64,000 bases of DNA from Psettodes erumei (lineage: Eukaryota > Chordata > Actinopteri > Pleuronectiformes > Psettodidae). The position numbers were made by a program, and so were the translations under genes. The stretch covers positions 3,278,001-3,342,000 of the forward strand of contig JAFBJZ010000422.1 in NCBI GenBank assembly GCA_016785225.1, read 5' to 3'. Shown in pieces: positions 40,101 through 53,100 of this stretch (position 1 is its first letter; each line of letters begins with the position of its first letter). Below the pieces are notes generated by a model. It saw nothing but the letters and a program-made list of their open reading frames with translations. It had not been told where the DNA came from and did not search any database.

Positions 40101-43100
40101 GTTGAATTACAGTCTGCTTCAGCTCCTCTTAATTTCTTTCTCCACAGCTGTGTTTGTTGTCATGGCCATTCTACCTAGCGCACAAACTCCTTTTCTTTAG
40201 TTTGGTTCTTTCCTTTTGCTTTTAGCTAATCAAGTGCATTACATGGATTTTACATCAACTTACTGGATTTGTGCATCCAGGGGACGTCGATTGAGCCTAT
40301 TTGCTCTTTTCCAGCAACTCCTTGTTTCACATTTCACACAATTGCTACAAATCACACTCGGGAGTTGCCCAGTGCAGCCACAGACTTCTACTGTTAGCTC
40401 CCAGATAGCATCACTGGAATGTTTTCTGTGTTTAAATGCTTTGCTCGACCACATCTCGCCAAGAGTTCACAAGGTAGAGGTGGAGGAGAGCGTTTCACCC
40501 ACTTTCCACACTGGACTTTGCTGTCTTTCAGTTAATCTGATGATTTATTGGCTGTAAGGCGTCTTTCTCTAAACTCCACAGCAGTTGTTAAGCTGAAGTT
40601 GGAGGTCTGAAAGATTTGAGCTGTTGATCAGGGCTCCGTGCTAAATTATGTAAAAAGAATGATAACGCCCTGAAACGATGAACCTCACCTCATTTGTCCA
40701 TGATCAAAATTCTATCCTTGACTTTTGCGTCTCCTTCCCTTTCATTCATTGCTAAACTTAATTTTAGGTTCATATAAAAGAGGAAAAAAATTAACTGTGG
40801 TGTGGGAATTTGATTTTCCAAACACGTCAGATTTTCCTCTGGCAGTTGTTTTTTTTCACCTCTTCCTAATTTTTCTACTTTATTAAATATGTGACCTCCT
40901 TGTAAATTTCCCCTTGTTTAACTCGCCGTGTGTGCAGAGTTCTCTCATGTCTGCCCTCTTTGTCTCTTTACCCTTTTATTCCCTTTACATCAGTTTTTAT
41001 GCATGTGGTCTAAAAGATGAGAAAATAATTTGAAATGAATATGTCGGAAAGAAATAATACCATGTCAAACAGCATCCTGACTCAGAACCAAAGCCATGTG
41101 ACCTTGTTAATGTCCTCTGTCTTCCAGCATCCTGAGTTACAACCAGATTCGCTGCATCCCGGTCCATGCCTTTGACGGGCTCAAGTCACTTCGCCTGCTG
41201 TGAGTAGCAAGCTTCATCTTTGAGTGCCGCAGTGGATTCAATATTCAACACTCCCCCTTGCTACTTATAGCGCTCAGTTAAATCAAAGTTTCATCATTCC
41301 CTTGGTATCAGGCCAAGTGCCATTTTAAGACCCAGTCACAAAATGAGCCACCGCCACCCAATCATTTGTTGTTTCAGGGTACTAAAAGAGATAAAAATGA
41401 CAATCTCTCATCTCATTTCTAATACAGCCTCTTTATCTGCGTGCTTTCTCCCCCCATGTCTCTTCGCTCTCTCTCCGTCTCTCCGCTCCATCCATCCTCT
41501 CCTCCTTTTCTCTCTCTCCGCCCAATGTTGTGTTTGATGAATCGACCTTCAGCCTCTGTTTCTCTCAGTCATCCATCTGGTTGTCCACCCCCTGTCTCAC
41601 AAACCCACACACACGCGCTCGCGCAAAAACGCACGTGGATCTTCTTGTCTGACCGTCCTCTCTCGCATGCACACACACACACACAAGCGGCTCAAACACA
41701 AGCATGCACATACACATCCTGTATATGTGATACATGCATGAGCACACACACTTGCACCTTAAATGCTCTTTGAAAGAATATACTTGTGAGTCTACCAGTC
41801 ACTACATGTATGATTTTAAATGGTGTTCATCACTGTCAATTTAACAGTCCATGATTTTTGGCTCATTGGCTCAAAGTGTCGGTTCACCCAATAAAAACTG
41901 TCTCCTCACTTACTGTATATCCTGGTGGGACACTGCCATGCTCATAGATGTACTTTGATTTGTCCAGTTTTTAGACATCTACCATCCACCTCAGTACAAA
42001 GGAGGTGATGCTAAAATCATTGAAAAAAATTTCTATGCAAAAAAAATCCAGCAGTGTTGTGTCTTTCCAGATGCGGCATCGCTTCTTCTCTTCTTCTCTG
42101 AATAATCCATGAACCTCAGCGAATAATGTTGCTGGGGACCGATGTACTGATAGAAATTAGACACAAATTAGCCACTGCAGCGGGGTGGGGAGCCTTTTTC
42201 TTCTCAAGGGCCATTTCAGTTTTTTATAATAGCCTTGGAGGGCGATACTAAATTACTCAACACATATATCACACTAGCCTTTCTAATGCAGTGGCAGGGA
42301 CTGCTCCTTTTTGGCAAGGCATCTGTTATCAGATGGTTGTAACGATGACGATGATGATGCTACTTGCAGCTGGTTTTCCAGGTTTGGGTCAGTCAGTCTC
42401 CACTGCCCACAAGCCCCAGTTTTTCCTATTTCAAGCAGATTGAGCATATTTTTTCATTTGCATATAGAAGAGGATAAATCATTTACATCTATAATCAGTC
42501 AAATCTCGGTTTGGCTTCATGTGAAGCTCTGAGGCTGAAGTTCTTGTAAATGGTGCCACCTGAAAAATGAGTAAGGCTAAGATAAAATGTTAAATGTCAA
42601 ATTCTGGGGAAGCAACTTTCAACTGAAAACTGTACAGTCATGGAATAACAATGAGAGGTCTAATTCCTGTACCTTGTATTAGTCTCCGCAGACATTCCTT
42701 CCTTAACTTTGGCCATCTCACTTTGTTCAGTCAGTGTTTCACCCTCGGAGAAGTCCGCTTTGTTCCTGGCCGTTTCTATATATATCGACTGCATGTCTTA
42801 CGAGGCCTTCACCTTGCAGAAGTTTAGTGATCGCTTTTTTTTTTTTCCTTCCCTCTTTTCTTCCTCTCATTTTAGTTGATGTTGCCGTGGGGACTGCTCC
42901 ATCTCTGCCCCCGCATAGCAACTGGTTGCCAGGCAGCCATCACTGTCACTTCCTCATTACCCACAACCCCCTCTGGGCCAGCCTTTGCGCGGGGGCTGTT
43001 AGACCACCGTACATAGATGCACGAGCACACACAGAGATGAACACAAAAGACATTAAGCGCACACACAATCGCAAACTTGCAAAAAAGAGAAAAGACACAC

Positions 43101-46100
43101 AGAAATATGTGTACAAGTACACATGCATGCACAGCTGCATACACCGATACACACTGACCGGAACATGTGCACATTGAATTATGCAAACACGCACACACAC
43201 ACACTTTTCCAGCAGTGGTTGTTTGATAACTGAGCCGTCCCCTGCTGCAGCCCTGCGCTCTAATGGAATGTGAACTTATATCCAGCAGGCAACACTTAGA
43301 TTGCAAGTCACAAAGGACACACACACTCAGCAGCCCCTGAGCCCTTTGAGACAAAAGTTCTAGACACACAAACGCACACGTCTGCATGTACAAACATGTT
43401 CATGAAAACCCAGAGGCACAAAACACAAATGCACATCCTCACACTGATACACATCACAGCCTGCAGTTTGTGCTTCAGCACACACATACATAAGCGCACA
43501 TGTGCACACACAGAAACACACCACTGTCTGCCACAGGACCATATGAAACAGTTTATATTCTGTTCAGAGGCCAGGACAAGCTTTATTGCCCAACAATGAA
43601 AATAAGCTTTGTGTTTATTTTGTGTTATTCTTTCATAAATATTTTATTTATTTTCCATTATAAAAGGGGGATGGTGGTGTTTCTGCAGCTGAGGAACCAC
43701 ACATAATTTAAATAATTTAGCACGGCGCAAGTCAGAGTAAGACTGTTGTATTAGTTTGCTGAAAGTTGAGTTTTAGGCGGCTGGGCTGTCAGTTTCATTT
43801 AACTCTGATGTGATGGATATTCATTGTTTAATTAGTAAACAGTCCACTGTCATCTATGGGCAGGCTGTAAATGCAGCTTCAGGGTTTTGAGCTAAATGTA
43901 GACCGGTCAGTTCTTTCTAGCCGATTGGTGAATTTAAGTACAGCGGTAGCAGAAACATAGTGGTGAAGTAGTAGCAGTGACGACCAGTAGCATCCTGAGC
44001 TGAACGCAAAGGTCGAAGTGCTGTTTCACATTCTTTTCCTTATTGCAACGCTGAACGCTGAATATTTCATCAAATTAATTACACAATGAAATTAACAACA
44101 GGTCAAAAAGCGACCTATTGAATTTTTGAACAAGGTCAGCATTGACTTTTTAATATTCATGTGAACTCTTGTTGTGCTCCCTCTCTCTGTCTCGCTCTCC
44201 TTCCTCCAGTACTCTCCATGGTAACGACCTTTCAACTATCCCAGAAGGAGCTTTCAACCACCTCACCGCTCTGTCTCACCTGTAAGTACAATCATACACA
44301 TCTGCTTGTGTGTGTGTGTAATGGATGCAAGCGTCGCCGCCTGTGCTTTTAATTGTGTTTGTGTGTGTGTGTGTCTAGGGCTCTTGGTGCCAATCCTTTG
44401 TACTGTAACTGCGACCTGCGCTGGCTCTCTCAGTGGGTCAAGGCTGGCTTCAAAGAGCCTGGTATGAACAGCCATAATCCATACATCATTCACATGCCTT
44501 TCGCCAGCAAGTGTTCTTCTGCACTGTTACGCCGTGTCATTAAACTCTGTTTTTTAACAGGTATCGCTCGTTGCACTGGACCTCCTGACATGGCTGACAG
44601 GCTGCTGCTCACCACACCACTCAACAGATTTCAGTGCAAAGGTAAGTAGTCTCCTCTTCATTGTGGTCACTGCTCTACTTGTGTTTCAGTACAACCACCT
44701 GGTCCAGTATATTTCATCCATACATGTCAGTGCTGTTTAATGTTGAGGATTAATGGCGGCAAATTCCTGTCAATCGGTCACCAGTTTTGCTGACAGATTG
44801 AGCGAGCAAGATCTGCTGATCTTCTGATTCTCCCCACTTAAACAATCCCATCCATTCCCTGTAAGAGAAATCTCCATTCATTAAAAAGTCACATCCTCTC
44901 AGATGTTTAGATTACTGTTGGTCTGAAATGTTTCTCATTTTAGACTATCCACAAACCCCAAAAAAGACTGGTCACCTATCCCTGCCTCTCACCCAGTACA
45001 TGCTGGGATTGGCTCCGGCAGTGTGGGACAAATTAAACATCTGGCATCAGAGCACACTGATCAGATTGTCTCTTCTTAAAGGCTCAGAGGCAGCAAACAG
45101 CTGAGATTAGGAGTGGGCTTCATAGTGAATCATATCATTTTGAGGGAGCCACTTTGAGTTGCTTCATAGCGTCAGAAAAGAGAGAAAGAAGTTGTTTGTG
45201 CTGTCGGATCAGCTCAATCAGTCGTACATCACGCTATCTTTCAAAAGAGGATTGCCTGCGTTTAAAGATAGGGAATGAGTGACAAAACAGTTTCATCACC
45301 TCAGCTGAACTTCATACATAAAAGTTCAGGAGCAGTCAACCTCCAACATCACCTGCCCTGGGGCTCCCCTGCGATCAGACCAGAGGGGAAAACACACTAC
45401 AACAAGAAACATCTCAGAACCATGGTCCCACATGTGCAATGAGACTGCAACACACGAACATAGTTTGCGGCTCGTGCGTGTCAGGCGAGTTGTTGGAGTA
45501 GATTTTCCAGGAGAAAGCAAGAGTATAAAGTGGATTGTGGCTCAGGTGCAGCGATCAAACTCTTTATCGAGGCCCTTCACGTCATCACCTCTTCTTCTCA
45601 TTTCTACATGCCCTGGCCTCTGAAACAAATCACATTTATTGCTCTCCTAAGCTCTCACTTCTCCTGTCCTGTGAGACCGTTTCCTCAGCTCACCATCTAT
45701 TAAATGCAGTCTGTGGGGGTGCCTTTTAGCACAGCATGAGTAAATATGTATGTCTTTTCTGCTGACATGACTTTGCTCCATTTTGTCTTCTTATCTTTAT
45801 CCCTCCACCACCACCCGCCCCATTCTCTTGCTGCTCTCATCTGCTTCTGTTCCTTTTCCCAGGTCCAGTAGATATCAGCCTGATGTCCAAGTGTGCCCCC
45901 TGCCTGGCTGCGCCATGCCAAAACAACGGCACCTGTGTCCCTGAAACCACTGGATCCTACCACTGCACTTGCCCGTATGGCTTCAAGGTGAGACACTAAG
46001 ATGGCGACAGAAGAAGAGAAACTTTTAAACCTGAGGTAACATGCTGGGCATATCCAGAAAAAAGAAAGAGCACTATTTTGCTGATATATATCTATATACA

Positions 46101-47081
46101 CTAAATATTAAATATTTAGTGTATATAGATATATATCAGCAAAATAGCAAGTGTGGCAATCATCATTTCCTGAATACAGTTGTAATGCATTACCTTTTGC
46201 CAATAAATGGGTACTTCAGCATGTCAATACTGCATGTGTTCTCTGTTATGATCCTTTGCATATTTATTTAAGCTCTTTCGCCATGGTAAATGTCAGCGGT
46301 TTAGTTGAATCAGCTGTGCCGTCCTCTTCGCTGATTGTTGGAAGCATTTTCAAAGTGGTTCATCAAGAGTGAAAACACATCTGAGCAGGTGTGGAAGTTG
46401 TAGAAATCAGTGCTTGAACCCTAGCGACGCTGCCGTCTCCCATTCTGTGGGCACTACCTATGCTGTCAGCGAACCGACCATTAGGCGGCAGTCCATCAGT
46501 ATTTTAAAAATTCTGAAATATGGAAACAAACAGCTGCGGTGGAAGAAAAATTAACTTTTGCAGGATCTGGCTGTGTGTGTGTGTGTGTGTGTGTGTGAAA
46601 AAGCATCCTAGATGGATAGCCATGCTGCATAAGCCTGTGGTATTAGCAGTATTATCAGGCTTAGCTTTGGCCTCGCATGCATAATGTACCTATCTGTTCA
46701 TCAATAGAGAAATGATGACTGCAGCTGGCTGCGTTGGAAGTATTGACCGAACAAAAGACAAAGGGTGTAATACTTGCCAAGACTCCTGCATTAAGAAAGA
46801 CATGCAAATCTACTACTGAGGAGGCAATTTGCATTGGTGGAATATGTGTGTGTGGAATATAAGTGATTGCATGTTTTTTTCACGTGTGTGTGTTTGTGTG
46901 TGCATGCGCATGTGGTTGTCTTTGCATGTGAGTGTACGAGCACTTTGAAGAAACACTTATGATCTCATGTGCACACACTCCTCACAACCTTTGGGCTTTT
47001 ACAGGAGGACAAAAGCCTTCGTCTTTCTTTTAATTAAAACATCACTTGCCAAGGTCACAGATTGGGGAAACAGAAACTGTT

Positions 47082-47121
<40 letters not shown>

Positions 47122-50100
47122 TGTGTGTGAGTGAGTGAGTGAGCTTGTGAGTGTACATATCTGTGTGTATGTTTTTCTTTCTGTGTCCGCGTCCACTGGG
47201 ACAACATTAATTAAAATGTGTTGGAGAAATCAAAGACGGAGCAGTGGAGGACAAAAAAAATGGGGAGAGAGAGAGAGAGAAGGAAAGGAGAAAGGAAATG
47301 AGAGGAGACAAAGTGAGAGAGGTGGGCGTATAAGATAAAAGAAAGAAGTATAGGAATAACGCCATGAGAGAAATAGAACGCAAACTTCTTGAAGAAAGTG
47401 AGAAGGAGGGAGAAACTGAACAAAACAATAAAAAAAGAGTGGAACAGCGTAAAAAAGGAAGGAGTAATGAAGATGGATGGAGAGGGAAAACAAGAATAAA
47501 CATCCTCATCTCAGCTTAGATCAGAGGAAGCGGGTGTGTTGGCGGCCAAAGGTTTGGAAGTTTGAAATTAAAACTACAGCCGGGGGGCTGGATGTGGAGG
47601 GGGAACATGTGCGTGTGCGTGTGTGTGTACGCATGGGACTCCGACACACGATACAGTGCTGAGTGAACGCTGTTTATTCACAAAACAGGTGTGTGGTTTG
47701 AAGAGCAATGAATCAGAGGAGCTGCCTGTGGCATGCGTTCATGCGTCCTTGTACAGTATACTGCGTGCATACGTTTGTGACTGTTGGTACTGTGAGTGTG
47801 TATTTCTGGAAGAGAGAGAAAGAAAAAAGAAAAAGCATTAATGCTGTGAAAGAAGGTTGATTTTTTTTTTAAACTTTAAAAAACTGTATTTTTAGATTAA
47901 CCACCCAGAGTAGATTTATTCAGCCCTCTATCCCTCTGCAGGCTATTTTCATTCACTGCAATTATAATATTCAAAGATTTGCACTCCTACTACATTGGTA
48001 GTTAATTACAAGTGGAAAAATAAAACAAAAAAAACTCTCATAAGTATGAGCTGTGTTGAAAAAGGCCTGCTTACTTCTATCTACAGACAACATTGTATGT
48101 CAGCTTTTGTAATACAAAATACTTTAATATTAAAAAAAATAAAACACCAAATCCATGGGGTGGTGTATATAAATATGTTGTGTATTCAGTTTATTTGAAT
48201 CTAATTTAACTTAAAGGAACTCTTTTTGCCAGACCGTGTCACTCTTTTGATATAGGGTAAGACACAGAGGTGTATCCCTCAACAGCTTCCCACCCCTAAA
48301 AATGCTGCAGACTGCTTTTGGTTGTTCAGTGTTGCTGGGAAACTGACCTTTGTCAGTGTCATGTAATGGTGGGCCAGAGAGACAAATCATCTCCCGCCTC
48401 AGTAACTGTTGAGTGAACAGTTTGCAGTTTGACTGTCTTTGTTTGAGTAGTGAAATTAGTTTTCGAAGAAAACATTTAGTTATTAACTCTTTGGGTTTTT
48501 TTCCTTGTTTGTCCTCTCCTGCCCTCCAGGGTCAGAACTGTGAAATACCCATCAATGCCTGCATCAGCTTCCCGTGTTCGAATGGAGGAACCTGCCACAT
48601 CCAGCCGGGCCATGAGGACCACTTCAGGTACAGCAATATCTGTTAATATGTCTAAATGGTACATGTTTAATCAGTGAAGAAGGACTGGATTTGCGACTGT
48701 GTGCTCATGGCAGTTAACTACTGCATGTGTCAATTTCTCAGACACGTCCTTTTCTGTTTGAAGTAGTTGCCTCTATATTGCTTGTGGAGGAATGAGAAGA
48801 ATAAAATAAGAAAGAGTCTTTTCAAAGAAGTCCCTTGACAATCCCTTTATGCTGTGGGTCAAACCTTATTGCCCTTCCTACCCTGCTGCCCCCCTCCCCA
48901 CCATTAATGAAGCCATTTTTTTAAAAAACTTACCCTGTATTCTCAACTAAAGGGATAATTAACTTTACTCGGCCCCCAGATATATAGACTGCGTGATTAG
49001 AGTGGACAGTCCTGCCTCACTGGACAATGCATTACCCGAGATAACAACTTACTTTGACCTTATGATGTGTTTTCCTTCTTGTGTGTGTTGTGGGGGGAGC
49101 TGGGGGGGTAGACAGGAAGAGGGTGGACATTTCAAAGGAGAAAGGCCCATCCGGGTTGCTCATTAAATCCTTATGCCCTCTCTGACCTCCTCAGCTGCTT
49201 GAAGAGACGTTTTTAAACTTCTGTCATTCGATCATCAGTGCGCCTTCTCTGGTTTTGGATAAAACTGTCAACACACAGTTTTCTTTACAAATAATTCATA
49301 GCAGTATTGTACGTTTTACCTGCATTTGAGATTTTACTGTTGTATGCATATTTTTAAGATATAAGACAGTCTGGGTATGGTCCTCATCGACTGTAGCTTC
49401 CCTTCACTTCACCATGTGTTTAAAAAAACTACTCAGAGGAAGAATATACTGACATGCAAAATACAGATATTTAATATTGATTAAAAAAATATGTACAAAT
49501 GCTTCCACTGAATCTCTCCACGTTCTGTGTTGAAGTCCAGTCTCTTGAAAACTTAATTTATCAAAAATATTCCAACCAGGTAAACTCAATCAGAAGAATA
49601 TGATATTGATATAATGAAAAACTCCATAACCAAAAAAATGGAGCTTGAGATGACATTGTTTTGTCAGCTGCTGTTTGAAGGGTCGAGACTAAACTTTGAC
49701 ACTCAGTATTTAAGTCAGTGATATTTTTACTGCCAGTTAAACGGTTTTCGACTTCACATGAGTTCACGATAATGCTCAGCAGAAGGCTTCAGGTTTAGTG
49801 TGAAAAGACAGAGATTAAAAGCAGCGGTACCTGGGTTTAATGTGGCAGCGGATGTTTAATCCAGGGGAAGCCTAAAGAACTTGCTGGCTCCCTCCTTTCT
49901 AGGAACTCCTTGCTTTCATATTCAGACGGTTTCACACACTCACACCTGGGAGCTGCCCAACACAATCCCGGTGTTTGACTCCTGGCTGCAGAGCGGCGCC
50001 GCTGGAGACATCTTGGGTCAAGAGCCTCTGAGTGGCAGTTGTTGAGGGAGTGGAGAGCCGACCATCACTCATTTGCTTTCCTGACCATTTTATTCCCAGC

Positions 50101-53100
50101 TGATCTGGGATCTCAAACCTTGTTCCTCACATCTCTAGGACACTGCAGCTTTTTTGTTGTTTTTTTGCACAGTCTGACAGCTTGAAATACTTTAAATGCT
50201 TCATAGAACTGTGGAAAACAGTGTACCTTGGTCATCAGCTAACACATCTAACACTGTATTCCCCTGCTCCCTATCATCTCATGACTAATCCCTTTTGGAT
50301 CAAGAAATCAACAAGAGCGTCCAAGTTCATTTAGACACAAGAGCCAAGAGATGAAATATAACTTGTAGCAGTCCAGAGACAAAAACACTCAAAATGGCCA
50401 CCAATTGTTTAGAAGTGCGATAAATTAAAAACAGATGGTGTGTAGTATGTCACTTCAATCTGGTGTATTTTTAACAAAACAGCCATTTCATCCATTAAAT
50501 TGAACCAAACCACATGAAACGCTCAAAATTTCACACCCATTAAAAGTCTCTGAAGGGCCGAGGCTTGGTTGCTTACATTTAAAAGATTATATTTCAGTTC
50601 AGTCCACACTCTAGCACACATATTTGTGTGCGCACGGACATCCCTGATTTGGTCTGCCTGTATCATCAGCATCTCTCCAAAAAGCCCCCCCGCCCCACTT
50701 TGTCCCAGGCTCATGACAAACAGCCTCTTTGATTGAAACAATTGTCATAAATATCTTAACCAGGTTTGTCTCCAGCTCCTTAACAAGGCCTTTGCCCTTT
50801 GAGAGGCTTTGATATGCGTCTGGCCTTTAACGTTCTGCGTGGTAATGATATTAGGTCTCTCTTTACCCTTTACGGATCTTCTCTTAATGTTAATACCAAC
50901 AAAGGTAGATAGGCGTGCACTCTGAGGGAGACACAGAAAGTGGGAGTCCAGAGCCCTTTGACATTTTAACATGTTGCATAATCATTTGGGGATATTCAAT
51001 AAGTCCAATTAGCCTCGGTTCTTAGCAGGGACCCATTTGTCAGGCTGTGGAGTTTAAATGCCAGAGCTGGGATTTGATTGGTGGAACGCTGCACTCTGAC
51101 CCTGTCAGTGCTGGCAGTGCTCTTTTTCTCACTCCTGCACTTTCTAGTAACAGCACCCAAAGTCAGTGTTTCATTTGCTGGTATGTATATGATCTCAGGT
51201 GCTCCGAGAGGTCAACATTTATTTTACACAAGCCTTCAGGTTTAGCTTTTCCAAATTTGGCAGACAGGCAGGGTGGGGGTGACTGTATATGATTAGGGTA
51301 AGAGAGAGGGAGCGAGTGAGGTAAGTGTTAGCGTGAGAAAGTCTGCGTGGCACCAAAGACAGATCAGAGAAGAGCGAGTGATAGGAAGAGAAAAAAAAGA
51401 ACTGAGTAGTGGAATAAGTTTTAGAGATGCAAGGGAGCGGGAAGGACGCAGTGTATTACAAACAGGTGCGCGCGTGCCTTGTTTGTGTGTGGGTCGATAC
51501 TTGTCACTCGCTCTGGCTTTTCCCCTGCCGAACGTATTAGCGTGACCTTGCTCTAAAATCCTTTTTGTCCAGTCGAAGTGGACGCGATAAGTGTAGGAGA
51601 CCCACAGAAGAACAGAGAGGGAGCTTTATCAAACTTTATGTGGGGGGGTGTTTGATCTGTTATGAGGAGTTAACTGGACTGAAAGGGTGGGAGGGCGGCG
51701 GGGGTGGGGGGGTCAAGCGCTGGTGAAAGAGAGGAGGGGGGGCTGAAATGAATCTAAAGATGGGAGGGAGAAAAAGTGAGAGGAGGAGGGAAGATGAATG
51801 GAGGGAACGAAGAGGAGGAGGAGGCTTTGATAATTCCTTCAGAGTGCCTCAGGTGGGTGGTGTCTAACATCAGTGACATCAGACAAGTGTGGTCTCAGCA
51901 ATTTATTTTTTTGTTGTGCCTTGTTGCACAGAGCGTATGGTGTTCGTTAATGGAACGTCCTCTAACGAGACAAGTGATCAAGCGATGACGTGAACCAAAG
52001 GGTGTCTAAATCCCAGTCTTGGGGGGTTAGTGCACGGCACTAATAGTTAAAACTTTGAACAGCCATGTTAAAATTTCATTTCTGCTGTAAAATGAGGCAT
52101 GAAATGGTGTGTCTTGTAGGACCACTAAATATAGACATGCTGTGGCTCCAGTGGTGTGTAGGAACCAGCACAGAACGGAGGAAACCCTGCTGGAGCAAAG
52201 ATGAAATTGTTTTTCTTTAAAGCTCTTATAGGAGAATTTAAGGGGAAGTGAAGTCGAGCAGCTGTTTGATCTGGCTGATGGATTTTATTTCAAGTGGTGC
52301 AGCAGGAGTGAGAGCTCAGATCCAGTCCAGTCACCAACTAATGATGCACATTTTCTGTGTGTGTGTGTTTCATGTGCGTTTGTGAGCGCAGCTGCGTGTG
52401 TCCGCCCGGTTTTGAAGGCCAGCGCTGTGAAATAAACCCGGACGACTGCGAAGACAACGACTGTGAGAACAACTCTACCTGCGTCGATGGAGTCAACAAC
52501 TACACATGCATCTGTCCACCCAACTACACAGGTAAACACACGCACACACACAACCAAACTTCCACGCATCGTCTATTTCTACACTCAGATATTCCTGAAA
52601 CCCTCAGTCTTTGCCCCGAGAGGCTGGAAGGGTCACCAAGTCCCTCCACTATTACACACACACACACACACACTCACATGTGCACGTACAAAATCATATT
52701 TTCCACTTTACCGGATGGTAAGTTGCGGAGGGGCTGTAATGGACAGCCCCTCCGCAGTGACCTGAAACTGTTCCTACAGGAGGTTGAAAGAGCAATCACG
52801 AGGGGGAGGGAGAGAGGGACGGGGGGAAGGAGAGGGAGAATGACAGTAAAATAGCAAAGTGGAACTGTGTACTAGAGGGCAAGGGAAAAACAAACAAAGC
52901 AAGGAAAAGTACAGAAGGAGGTGATAAAGGGCAGAAGCAGGGAGAGGGGGAGAGACAGAGAGAGTCCAGCAAGTTGGAGCGAAACTGCTGACTGGAAAGT
53001 TAAGTTTTTCTATCTGTGACACTGTCCTCTAAGACACACACACATACAGCTGGTCCCCTTTGACACTGGATCTCATTCAATATATACACACGCGCGCGCG

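Larger units (their letters stand above)
41200..44209 (+). other. intron 23
   Basis: CA-rich, degenerate stretches at 41600-41760 and 43020-43510, and two repeat fragments at about 41875-42015 and 42165-42260. A 17-nt T/C-rich tract sits near 42835. Several overlapping short frames on both strands follow the CA sequence and are not genes. Confidence 0.75.
45988..48529 (+). other. intron 27
   Basis: Contains a perfect long palindrome (46073-46147), GT runs at 46572-46597 and 47083-47120, and a purine-rich stretch at 47225-47500. Nothing coding recognised. Confidence 0.8.

Noticed and set aside
40216..40557. 113-codon + strand frame
   Set aside because: Lies on a dispersed repeat shared with 49896-50115, so not a gene.
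42872..43393. 173-codon - strand frame
   Set aside because: Driven by CA-rich sequence; overlapping frames are open on both strands.
50775..50965. Cluster of CTTTGA/CTTTGAT motifs as a TCF/LEF element
   Set aside because: Only one or two fit the full consensus and short motifs are expected often in 64 kb; no supporting structure.
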